Source: Tyto alba (Eukaryota; Chordata; Aves; Strigiformes; Tytonidae). Taken from it: a stretch of DNA of 64,000 bases. Below, one piece after another: positions 16,891-27,700 of the stretch; the first letter of the stretch is position 1, and each line of letters opens with the position of its first letter. The stretch spans positions 7,165,731-7,229,730 of the forward strand of contig NW_024881283.1 of the NCBI RefSeq assembly GCF_018691265.1. The letters run 5' to 3'. Below the pieces are notes generated by a model. It saw only the letters and a list, made by a program, of their open reading frames with translations, was not told where the DNA came from and searched no databases. Position numbers and translations under genes: made by a program.

Positions 16891-16900
16891 TTATAAATAA
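16891..16900 (+). promoter_or_regulatory. TRIM63: TRIM63 TATA box overlapping a MEF2 consensus
   Basis: TTATAAATAA contains TATAAATA (16892-16899) and also fits the MEF2 consensus YTA(A/T)4TAR exactly. It lies 60 bp before the ATG, placing the start of transcription near 16922 and leaving a 5'UTR of about 38 nt. This fits a muscle-restricted gene. Confidence 0.75.
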
Positions 16901-16959
16901 CGGGACGACGGGTGCTGTCAGCAGCCGAGAGCGGGTGAGAGGAGTACACCGTCGTGCCG

Positions 16960-19900
16960 ATGGATTTCCAAGCCGGTATCCTGCAGGTTGGCAGCCCCAT
17001 GGAGAACCTGGAGAAGCAGCTTATCTGTCCCATCTGCCTGGAGATGTTCAGCAAGCCGGTGGTGATCCTGCCCTGCCAGCACAACCTCTGCCGCAAGTGT
17101 GCCAACGACGTCTTCCAGGTGAGAAAGGATCCCTGTGTCCATTCCCCCTCCCCGCTTCACCGGGGTTGGAGGTCACTGGGATGCTCGTGGTGCTGTGGGG
17201 ATGCTCATGGACCCCCCTGATGCGAATCTCCCCCTTCCAGGCCGCCAACTCGTGCTGGCAGAGCCGGGGCAGCGTGATTTCGGGGGGCCGGTTCCGGTGC
17301 CCATCGTGCCGCCATGAGGTGCTGCTGGACCGTCACGGCGTCTACGGGCTGCAGAGGAACCTGTTGGTGGAGAACATCATCGACATCTACAAGCAGGAGT
17401 GTTCCAGGTGGGCACCGGGGGGGGGGGGGGGGGGCCATGGATGTTTGCTTGTGCCTTGCCCCTTTTGGGGACACGACACGGGGACGTGGGGACATGGGGA
17501 CATGGGGGTGCCCACCTGCCAAGCCCCAGCACCATTGCTGAGACCGCAGGAGGTTGCAGCTGGGTGAGAATGTGGGTGGCTTTTCTGCTGGCTCAGTGGT
17601 CCTCGATCCAAATCTTCCTCCCCTGACCCAAAACTTGCTCCTCCCAACCCAAATTCCCCACCCTGTCCAGAGCAGTTTGGGTCTCTGTCCCCCCTCTGCG
17701 CTCTCCAGCCGGAGGGTTTAGTGGGAGATAAGAGATGTGGGGGAACAAATCCAGGCTCTGCTCGTGACAGCGGGCACTGCTGGCTGATAAGGAGTGGAGG
17801 GACAGTTTGGGGGGGGCCCACTCGGTAAAAACGTGCACCTGGGGAGGGGGACAGAGAGGTCACAGGTTCTCGAGGCAGAGCAGTGGTCCTGGCCAAAATC
17901 CCTGAACCACTGTAAATATTGTTTAAGAGCCATGGGGACAGGGACGATGGCACGTGGCAGGTGTCTGCGGCTGCCGGGGGGGGGCTTGGGGGGGCCAGTC
18001 CTGTCTTGGCTTGTCCCCATGTCCCCCCTTGTTGCAGATGGGACAATTTGGCTGCAGCCCCAGGTTGGGACCCCCCCGAGGGTTTCTGGGCACCCCCACC
18101 CTGGTTATGCACTGGGTGACAACAATAAATCCAGCAGCCCAAAGCTAAAATTAGGGGCTTGTGAAGCGTCTCTGGAGCACGGCTCCGGGCCCCCCACCCA
18201 CTGGTGTCAACTGCTGCTGTGCCCAGTGCCACACTGGTTTAAACTGGGTTTTATGGAGGTGTAGAGGTCGGTAGCTCCCAGAGGAGCAAGCGTGGGGTTA
18301 TGCCAGGATCTGGCCTCTTTCCTGGGGACGTGATTTTGGGGTGGCTGTGCAGCATCAGCAGGGATGTCACCACAGCGGGGGGATGATGCTGCAAGGGGGA
18401 TGTCATCATGGTGGGGATGTCACAGCAGTGGGGATGTCACCCCAATGGGGATGTCACCCTGATGGGGACGTCACCGTGGCCGTGCCGCTCTCTCCAGCAG
18501 GCCACTGAAGAAGGGGGAGCACCCCATGTGCAAGGAGCACGAGGACGAGCGGATCAACATCTACTGCGTCACCTGCGAGGTCCCCACCTGCTCCATGTGC
18601 AAAGTCTTCGGTGCCCACAAGGACTGCGAGGTCGCCCCCCTGGAAACCATCTTCCAGGGACAGAAGGTGCCGTGGGGTGGGGATGGGGGGGGCCGTGGGG
18701 GACACGGCTGGTCCCGAGTGCTGAGCTGGGGTGGCCACAAATAGCACTGGGACCAGCTCATGGGATATTAATAGCCCTGGGTGACTTTGCCCAGGAGACA
18801 GCCTATATTTAGAGCGGCTGTGGCTTGTGGGGGGAGCAGAGCTGGGGCCAGGCAATGCCCATCCCATCCCCATGTTGGGGTGGGAGATGTCCCCGTCCCT
18901 GTCCTCACTGGGGTTCAAGCTGTTTCTCTGTCTGCTCCTGCCCAGACTGAGCTGAACAACTGCATCTCCATGCTGGTGGCGGGGAACGACCGGATCCAGA
19001 CGATTATCTCCCAGCTGGAGGACTCGTGCCGGAGCACCGAGGTGAGGGAAGAGGGAAAAGGAGCCCTCCAAAACCTGGGGGTGACGCCTCAGCCAGGGAT
19101 GGCCGGGAGGGAGCTGGATCCCCCTGAGCAGGGAAGCCCCTGTGATGCTGCTGATGCTGAGGGGCACGCGTGGCATCTTTTGCCCCTTGTCCCCGCAGGA
19201 GAACAGCGAGGCGGCCAAGCGGGAGCTGTGCGCTCGCTTCGACGCCTTGGCCGCGCTGCTGGAGGAGAAGAAGTCGGAGCTGCTGCAGCGCATCACCCGT
19301 GAGCAGGGCGACAAGACGAGCTTCGTCCAGGGCCTCATCTGCCAGTACAAGGAGCAGCTGGAGAAGTCAAGCCGGCTGGTGGAGACGGCCATCCAGGCCA
19401 TGGAGGAGACTGGGGGGGCCGCCTTCCTCATGGTGAGACCCCCAAACCTCCCCCCTGCTCCCTGCTGTTGCTTCCACAGGGTCCCACTGGCTTGGGGACA
19501 TCTCGGTGGCTGCCACATGGCTTCACTCACCTCTCCCCTCTCTCCCCACAGAACGCCAAGCAGCTCATTAAAACGTAAGTGCTCAAATTGGGGAAAATTT
19601 GGCGATCCTGAGTCCCGCAGCCGGGCGGGATTCGGCTGCGGGGTTTTGCCGGTAGTGCCCAGGTGGCGAGTGGGGGGGATGCCCCAACCTCCCATCCCGG
19701 CACCCCGCGGTCCCCCAGCTCGGGGAGGGGACGGAGGGGGACACGGCTGTGCTCTCCCTGCCCAGGATCGTGGAGGCCTCCAAGGGCGGCAGGCTGGAGA
19801 AGATCGAGCACGGCTACGAGAGCATGGACGCCTTCTCAGTGAGCCTGGGCCACCTCACCGAGGCGGTCCATGCCTTGGACTTCGACCCCGGTAATTCAGC

Positions 19901-20206
19901 CCCTAAACCCCCCCCCCCCTCAATGCCCCTTTACCAACTCCCACCCACCCAGTGGCACCCATCGCCTTTTCTGGTGGCCCCGTGGTGACATTTGGCCGCC
20001 TGTTTGCAGCTGAGGAAGACGAGGAGTACTTTGATGGAGAGGAAGAAGAGGTGGAGGAGGACGTGGTGCCTGAGAGGATGGTGATGGGTAAGGGGCAGCA
20101 CAGCCGGGCCCACCTCCCCAGGACCCCCAAGCAGCCATGGGGGAGCTTCAGGGGCTTGGACCCCCCTTGACCCCCCGATCCTTTTCCCCTGGCAGCTTCC
20201 CAGTAG
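16960..20206 (+). CDS. TRIM63: TRIM63 (MuRF1), muscle RING-finger E3 ubiquitin ligase
   Basis: Nine coding exons: 16960-17118, 17241-17407, 18498-18666, 18946-19041, 19199-19432, 19552-19574, 19766-19890, 20010-20087 and 20196-20206. They join to 353 residues, the human length. The RING finger has C23/C26 (CPIC), the CQHNLCRKC block and the FRCPSCRHE pair. Then come the MuRF family signature, a B-box 2 (from about C120, CKEHEDE), a coiled coil (about 170-250), a COS box and an acidic tail ([19 protein letters not shown]) ending MASQ. Family role: a sarcomere-associated E3 ligase that ubiquitinates thick-filament proteins during atrophy and binds titin at the M-line. Start: the ATG at 16960; an in-frame GTG two codons earlier is not needed. 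The exon 3 acceptor is a CAGCAG tandem; using the first AG restores the human SSRPL sequence. There is no canonical AATAAA downstream; AAGAAA at 20433-20438 before a GT-rich stretch is the best guess. Confidence 0.97.
18396..18478. repeat. 18-bp tandem repeat in TRIM63 intron 2
   Basis: About five copies of an 18-bp unit built on GGGATGTCACC with a variable middle, ending 19 bp before the exon 3 acceptor. The last copy reads GACGTCAC, resembling a CRE core. Degenerate copies extend left to about 18361. Confidence 0.75.
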
Positions 20207-20469
20207 CCGCAGCGACGTTGCCAGCACAGGAGAAACGCCACGGGCACAGGATGTCTGGCAATGGGACTCGGGATGGGGGGGACACACATGGGGGCTGGTG
20301 GCCTCGTGAGCCAGCTCCTGCTCCAGCACAGGACACTTTTCTATACGGGTGAAAACAGGACAATTCCGCACGTTTTGTATCTTCTTTGTTTTGTATATAA
20401 TTGCCATGGATTTTAATTTTGTGTATTTTGTAAAGAAAAATGGTGTTTTGGGCAGTTTTTTCTCTCACC

Positions 20470-21599
20470 TCTCATTCTTGCCAGACTTGCGATGGGCAAT
20501 GGGAAAGCGGGAGGGTTTTCCAGGCTGATGCCATCACCAGTGTCCCTGCCGGTGCCCAGCGTGGCAGAGGGACACCTCCCAGTCCATCAATTAATTTTTG
20601 GCCTCATTAGCACCTCTGGCAGTGCTGGCACCCTGCTCCTGGCTGCCTGCCCAGGGACATAGTAGGTTGGCACCCGGCAGGATTTATCTCCTGGTGATGG
20701 GATGCCCAGGGCCAGTGCTTGCCCAGGCTTGGGGATGTGGCAGGGGGGGTGGTGATGATCCCCAAAATGGGGACAGCCTCATCATCGGGCTGCTGGTTTT
20801 CTGCCGGCTGAGCTCACACGACTGTAAAAACATACCATGAATGCCAAACTACACCACAAATGCTTTTCTCCTGCAAAAACATAAGCCCAGCTCAGTGCCT
20901 GGCCAAGGGGAAACTGAGGCAGCACCTGCAGCAGTGCTCTGGGCTGTGCCACAATTGTAATTAGCCCCAGGGCAATTAGTGCTGCTCGCTGGGGTGGTGG
21001 GCGGGAGTCACAGCCGCAGGGGGTGGTCCAGCCCCAGGCTTCTCCACTACATCGCTGCTTTGTAGCTGGATCTAAACCGGGGGGCTCCCCAGGGTGGGAA
21101 GGGGGTGTCACTGGGTGCCTTTGGGGGGGACAGCAGGATGCTCCATCCTTCCCCCTCCTCGGGGGGGCTGCACCCGTGCCCTGCTGCGCGGTTCCTGGGG
21201 GGGTCCCCATGGAAGGGGGGGGTGTGTGTGTGTCCCCCAGAGCAATCCTCAACCCCCCCCCATACACCATCAGCAGCCCCCCTCAACCCCCCCAACACCA
21301 GCAGCAGCCCTCTCAACCCCCCCAAAGACCATCAACAGCCCCCCCAACCCCCCAACTCTATCAGCAGCCCCCCCCCCCCCAATCCCCCCCAACACCATCA
21401 GCAGCCCCCCTCCCCGGGCACTGGGCCCACCCTGGGGCAGGCGCGGGCGATTTGCAGCCGGGCTGGCCCTCCCTCCCCCCCCTCCCCAGGCTTTGCACAC
21501 GAGTCCCCGTCACTTCACACGGGCCGAGGCCGCCAGCTGCCACCAGCACCGGCCACTCGCCGGGGGGTCACCCACCCCGGACCCCCGCCACGGAGGAGG
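20470..21599 (+). promoter_or_regulatory. SLC30A2: SLC30A2 upstream region with candidate metal-response elements
   Basis: The 1.1-kb gap between TRIM63 and the SLC30A2 start codon is GC-rich with poly-C runs and a CAGCAGCCCCCC-type low-complexity block (about 21255-21420). Two matches to the MTF-1 core TGCRCNC are seen: TGCACCC at 21169-21175 and TGCACAC at 21494-21500. No TATA box is obvious and the transcription start is not identified. Mammalian SLC30A2 is reported to be zinc-induced through MTF-1. Assignment here is by motif only. Confidence 0.35.
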
Positions 21600-23989
21600 A
21601 TGGCAGCCGGCGGCGAGAAACGGCACTTGCTGAGCGAGGGCGGAGGCGGGTAGGGGGTTGCCCCAGGGAGGGGAGCTGGGGATGTCGTGTCCCCTCTTCC
21701 CCATGGGGCTCCCCCGGAGGCATCTGGCTGGGGGAAGGGGGGGTGGGGGTGGTGGGGGGAGCGTGGAGGGTTCAACCTGCTCCCCAAAATTCCCCCAGAT
21801 TCCCCAACCTGGTCCCCGACCACCTCTCTCCCCCCACCCCCCAGCAGGTCCTACCTGGGGGCTGTGCAAAAGAACGGGCGCAACTCAGTGCAGGGAGAGG
21901 CAGCGCTGGAGCTGGGGGCCCGGCGTGGCCAGCACTGCCACGCGCGGGGGGCCACTGGCCACCCTGGCCAGCAGCAGCGGGCACGCAGGAAGCTCTACCT
22001 GGCCGCTGGCATCTGCCTCGTCTTCATGGTGGGGGAAGCTGTGGGTGAGTGGTGGGTGTAGGGTCCAACCAGGGTGGCCCCCACAGGGTGGGGGGCACCC
22101 CGAGTGGCTGCCCCCCCCGCCTTGTCCTGATTCTGCCCCCCCCGCCGCTCTGCGGGTGCAGGCAGGGAGCGGGCAGGGCTCCCTGTCGCTTTTCGGTGGG
22201 TCGAAGCGCCCCGTGGGGTTCCCACTGCAGCTTGGGGTGACTTGGTCTGAACCCAGACACCCCTCCCACACACACACCCACCCCGCGGCTGGGAACCCCC
22301 CCCTGCAATGTCACCTCGATGTCCCCTCTCCACAGGCGGGTACCTGGCGCACAGCCTGGCCATCCTGACAGACGCAGCCCACCTCCTGACGGACTTCGCC
22401 AGCATCATGATCAGCCTCTTCGCCCTCTGGGTGTCCTCGCGCCCCCCCACCAAAACCATGAACTTCGGCTGGCACCGGGCAGGTAAGGGGGGGTGGCACC
22501 CCCCCCCCCCCCCCCGTCCCGGAGGCTGTCATCTGGTTCCTGAGGACCCCAGGGAACACTCAGAGCACCTCAGGGTGCCCTCCCTGTGGGGAGAGGGCGC
22601 TTTGGGGAGCCCTGGGCAAAGGCACTGACATCCCAATGCAGGGAGCAACCCCAGGGATGGGTGCTGGGCGCCCACCCTGACCCCCGGTGCTGCTGGGTTG
22701 GAGGGGGTGGGGGGGTGCTGGGAGGATGCTCAGGCTTGGCGTGATGGCAAAGCAGCAATGAGGGGTTGGGGGGGGGGGACTCTCCACAGAGATCCTGGGG
22801 GCCCTGCTCTCCGTGCTCTCCATCTGGGTGGTGACGGGTGTCCTGGTCTATCTGGCGGCCCAGCGCCTGCTCTCGGCCGACTACGACATCGAGGGCGACG
22901 TCATGCTCATCACCTCCGCCTGCGCCGTGGCCGTCAACATCGTGTAGGTTTGGGTTTCTCCCTCCCCGGGGTGTGTCCCCCCCCCAGCCCCTGCCCCGTG
23001 CCCGGTGGCCCCGGGGATGTCACCGCTGCCCTGTCAACAGGATGGGGGTGGCTCTGCACCAGACGGGGCACGGGCACAGCCACGGGGCAGCCGGCGAGCA
23101 GCCCAACGCCAGCGTCCGCGCTGCCTTCGTCCACGTCGTGGGGGACCTGCTGCAGAGCGTCGGCGTCCTCATCGCGTCCTACATCATCTTCTTTAAGGTC
23201 TGGGTGGTCACGGCTGGGGACATGGGGACAGTGGCTTCAGCCAGCCCTGGCCAGGCACAGGGGTGAGACAGAAGGGACCGTGTCCCCCTCCCCACTGGTG
23301 CTGATGGGGATTTGGGGGCGGGGGGGGGGGTGTTGACAGCGCTGGAGGGGCCTCACCCTCTCCCACCCCCTCCAGCCCGAGTACAAGTACGTGGATCCCA
23401 TCTGCACCTTCCTCTTCTCCGCGCTGGTGCTGGGGACGACACTGACCATCCTCCGCGACGTCCTCCTCGTCCTCATGGAGGGTAGGGACCCATCGGGGTG
23501 TGTGGAGTGGTGGTGTCTGGGCCATGGGGCCACCCATGGGTGTCGTGGCCCCTGTCCCTCCATCTCCTGGGGGCTCTCCCTCCCCAGGTACCCCCAAAGG
23601 GATGGACTTCAACGCCGTGCGGGAGACGCTGCTGGCGGTGGGGGGGGTGGAGGCCGTGCACAGCCTCCACATCTGGGCGCTGACGGCGGCGCAGCCACTG
23701 CTCTCGGTGCACATCGCCATCAGTGAGTGCCGCTGCCCCGGGGAAGCGACGGGAGCGTGTGGGGAAGGGATTTGGGGTTCACCCACACCCCGGCATCCCC
23801 TCTCCCCCTTCCCCCCCCCCCCCCTTCCCTTTGCTCCTTGCAGACGCGGGGGCCAGCGCGCAGGAGGTGCTGGAAGAGGCCAGCTCCCGGCTGCAGGGCA
23901 CCTTCCGCTTCCACACCACCACCATCCAGGTGGAGAGCTACTCCGAGGAGATGCGGGACTGCCGGGAGTGCCAGCCCCCCCGTGACTGA
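21600..23989 (+). CDS. SLC30A2: SLC30A2 (ZnT2), vesicular zinc exporter
   Basis: Eight coding exons: 21600-21649, 21845-22044, 22336-22482, 22790-22943, 23041-23197, 23376-23481, 23588-23722 and 23844-23989. They join to 364 residues (human 372). Cation diffusion facilitator family: moves zinc from cytosol into vesicles by proton exchange, as a dimer. Seen: an N-terminal dileucine (HLL), an HCH motif (H47-C48-H49), six hydrophobic segments, the transport-site pairs H99/D103 (HLLTD) and H215/D219 (HVVGD), a short His-rich loop HGHSHG (194-199) and a C-terminal CxxC (C356/C359). In the related ZnT8 the HCH motif and CxxC together bind cytosolic zinc, so the same site is expected here. The exon 2 acceptor is a CAGCAG tandem; the first AG gives the human-like RSY. 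Identity as ZnT2 rather than ZnT3 or ZnT8 rests on the neighbours and on match to human ZnT2. Confidence 0.96.
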
Positions 23990-24055
23990 GCTCCCCCCGC
24001 CCCTCCACCTCCGGCAGCCCCCTCATGTCCTGAAAGGAACTATTCATGCGTGGAA

Positions 24056-24061
24056 AATAAA
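24056..24061 (+). terminator. SLC30A2: SLC30A2 poly(A) signal
   Basis: AATAAA 67 nt after the stop codon, giving a very short 3'UTR. The convergent EXTL1 signal is about 540 bp further on. Confidence 0.85.
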
Positions 24062-24602
24062 GCAGAGCAAAGGGCTGGGTGCGCGCAGGGCGGGGATGCT
24101 GGGTCTGGCGACGCCGGGTGTTATCTCGGGTGTCTGCAAAGGCAGCAAGGACGGACCCACGGCTGCAGCGGCCGGAGGAGAGCAGCTGTTGGAGGCCAGC
24201 TGTCTTAATTTTCCCTATTTCTATTCACCTGGGGGGAAAGGCAGCTGAAATGAGCCTTTTTGCCTTCTTCGGGGAGCGCTGCGAGGCAATGGGGTGCTGG
24301 GGTGCCTGGGGGCTGCAGGGGGCCCCATCCCAGCCAAGGGGAGGGAGGGCATGCTCGCTTCGCTCTCGCCTCTTATCGCTCCTCTGTTTGCCCTTGGGAA
24401 GCCAAAGGACTCGCCCTCCCCGTGGGGCTGGAGGCCGGGTTGGGGGGGGGAGCGGGGGGGCTGCGTGTGCAGCCGGGTGCCGCACGGGTTATTCCCAGGG
24501 TGGCAGAAGCACCAAATCGCTGGTGCTACCGTGTGCTACCAGGCACAGCCCACTCCCCCCACATCCTACAGCCACCAGCCAGACTCTGCCTCTCCACCCA
24601 CC

Positions 24603-24608
24603 TTTATT
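24603..24608 (-). terminator. EXTL1: EXTL1 poly(A) signal
   Basis: AATAAA on the minus strand (TTTATT on plus), 117 nt past the EXTL1 stop. EXTL1 and SLC30A2 therefore converge with both ends inside about 0.6 kb. Confidence 0.85.
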
Positions 24609-24724
24609 GTACTGGTAAAACCCAATAACGAGTAAAACCCCCGTCATCAGCGACCGCCTGTGCCGGGAGGGCTCCATGAACCACCAACGGGGCACCCAGA
24701 GCCAGCCCATATCCCTGGCAGCCC

Positions 24725-27700
24725 TCAGGGTTTCTCCAAGCGTGGGTATTTCTTGCGCAGGACGGAGACCTGGTCCTTGAAGAGGACAGGGTCGAGGCGC
24801 AGCTGGGAGGACACGAGGGGCATGTAGCCGAACCAGTCCACCAACTGGTTGAGGCAATCCTGCCGTTGGGAGAAACGCCGGGCGCCGGCCGCCCCTGCTG
24901 TGCCCTTCACCTTGGCAGGAGGGGAGTGTGAGGGTGAGGGGCTCCGCACCCCGGCCGGGGGGGTCCCCGCATCCCCATCCTTGCACCCTACCTGCTGGGG
25001 CACAGTCTCCTTGTGCTGCTTCCTCTGGGTGACCTTGATGGGTGGCAGCTTGGTGACGGCGGCCACGAGGACGTTCATCAGGATGTCCTCGCAGGCGGCC
25101 AGGCCGTCCACCAGCTCCCGCAGCCCCGCCGGCAGGTATTCCGTGAAGAGGTTGTGATAATACCTGGGGAACGGAGTGAGGTGGAGGGACAGGATGCTGC
25201 CGAGCCCCCCACCCCGCTGGTCCCCTCCCCAGCTGGGTACCTGTGATAGAAGGCAGCGGCGGTGAGGATGATGGAGAGCTCGTTGGTCCACTTGGACGTG
25301 TAGCCCCAACGCCTCTGCTCGGGGTCCCAGAAGTGGCTCCGCATGGGGAAGCCCACGATGCGCTCGGGGAAGCTGCGCCACACCACAAAGGCAAAGTCCA
25401 CCTGGCACAGGGTGGGGGGGACGGTGTCACCCGGCTGCGGGGACCCACGGGAGGGGGCTCGCCGCCACCCCTTGCCTTCCCCCGGAGGTGTGCCCTGGGT
25501 GTGGGGACATGGGGACAGCGGGCACCGCTCCCTGCCAGCCCCACGGTGCCCACTGAGCATCCTTCCTGGCTCGGCACGGGGCTGGGGAGTGCAGTGCCCA
25601 CGGCCTCACCTCGCTGGTTGAGAGGCTGGTGTGCTCGTCCAGGCTCAGCACGGCGTCCGTCTGGATGGCCGCGTAGGGGAAGAAGCGGTCGCTGAGCTAC
25701 AGAGTGGAATAATCAGGTTGGGATGGGCCATGGGGTGGGTGCCCCAGTTCCCTGCCTGCATCCCAGCTCCCTGCCTGCATCCCAGCTCCCTGCCTGCATC
25801 CCAGTTCCCTGCCTGCATCTCAGCTCCCTGCCGGCATCCCAGTTCCCTGCCGGCATCCCAGCTCCCTGCCCGCATCCCGGGGCTCCCTGCCTGCATCCCA
25901 GCTCCCTGCCAGCATCCCAGGGCTCCCTGATTGCATCCCAGCTCCCTGCCCGCATCCCGGGGCTCCCTGCCTGCATCCCAGCTCCCTGCCGGCATCCCAG
26001 GGCTCCCTGCCTGCATCCCAGCTCCCTGCCCGCATCCCGGGGCTCCCTGCCTGCATCCCAGCTCCCTGCCTGCATCCCAGTTCCCTGCCCATATCCCAGC
26101 TCCCTGCCTGCATCCCGGCTCCTCTCACCTTCCCCCTGCCCTGGATGATGGTCAGAGGCACGGTGGTCTGGGGCCATTTCCCACTCGGCGGCGGCGGCTT
26201 CTCACAGCTCCACAGCACCAGGATCTGCAGGGGGAAGGACCAGCATGTCCAGGCTGACCCCCTCGGGGTGCACTGGTGCGTCGGTGTTTGTGGGGTGGCC
26301 AGGGCTGAGCCCCCTCCCCTGCCCCAGCTCTACAGCAGGATCCGATCCAGCCCAGCTCTCCCCAAAACCATCTCATGGTGGTTTGGACCAGCATAAACCC
26401 ACAGGTGGTCCCACCTCCACACTGGTGGGCTGGGGAGACAGCTCTGCCCACCCAAAGGTGACACCACCAGCCACCCCCTCCTACCTCCAACCCCTCCCTG
26501 GTCCTTCCCAGCCCACGGAACTCTGCTCCATCCCTCCCACTCCATCCCAGGGCTCAGCTCCCCCACCTGAGCACAGTACTGGGATCCGGAGACGGCCTGG
26601 ATCAGCCTGAGGATGGGCTGGGAGGAGGACCCCACCGGCGAGATGGCCCGGATGAAAGCTGTGAACTTCTTGGAGGGGCTGGAGCCTGAAAAAGGCAGAG
26701 GAGAGGATGGGTGTTGTGGCATGCACTGAGTTTGCCGTGCTCAGCTGGGGCAGGCGGGGTCCTACCGTGCTGCAGGTAGTAGAAGGGAAAGTCCCTGAGG
26801 TGGGTGGAAAAGTCAGGCAGAGCCAAGAGCCCCCCGGGCGGTGCGTTCCAGAGGAAGCGGGAGCGGGAGCGGTGCGGGAGCAGCCGGTCCCTGATGATCT
26901 GCCAGAGGCCGGAGAGATGCTCTCAGCACCCTGGTTGTGACCCCGGGGTTTGGCAGGGGGGTGGGGGTAAGAGCTCAGGGCCGGGGGGGGGGGGCGTGGG
27001 GGAGCTCACCTCCAGCGTAGTGTGCACAATCTTGTCGACGGAGGAGAAGTACGCGTCCCACAGGAACTGGGTTTGCTGCTGGAAAGCCAGCACGCGCTCC
27101 GGGTGGATGCAGCGGACGGCGGAGGGGATCTGTGGCGGTGGGGGGGGGGGTGGTGGTGGGGGCTGGTTTCTCACCTCACCCCCCCTCCAGCCTCCCAACA
27201 GGGTTGTCTTGCCCCCACCACCTCCACACCATCCCGAGGGGACACCCCATGGCCAAGGGTGCCGTGCCACCGCCCCGCTGCAGCTGTGTCACCTCCCCTC
27301 CCTGGAGCAGGATCTGGCCCAGGTCCCCCAAGGGCTTTGGGTGTGGGGAGATGCTCAGCACCCCCCGAAAACGCGTGATGTCCCAAGGTTGTGGCTGGGA
27401 TTGGACCCCCGCTCTGGGCTGGAGGGAACCCCCCTGTATCTGCCCACAGGAGAGCTGCCGGGCTCAGCTGCAGAGGTTTCACCCCCAAGCTTGTCTGGGG
27501 GCTCCACCACCCCTGGCATCAACAGTGGGGGGTCCCTCGTGTCCAGCGTGGGGCAGGATCTGGCCTCCATACCTGTAGCAGCAGCCTCTCATTTCCCACA
27601 ACAGCAGCTTTGCCCCAGTCGATGGCTTCGGCGAAGGGCAGCTCCCAGCCGTCGCTCAGCAGCACGGGGATGCAGGCAGCCTGCGGCGGGACCCCACACC

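Noticed and set aside
25645..26218. Frames coding [17 protein letters not shown] repeats, or a CRISPR-like direct repeat array
   Set aside because: Head-to-tail minisatellite in EXTL1 intron 7 with no unique spacers, in a vertebrate genome.
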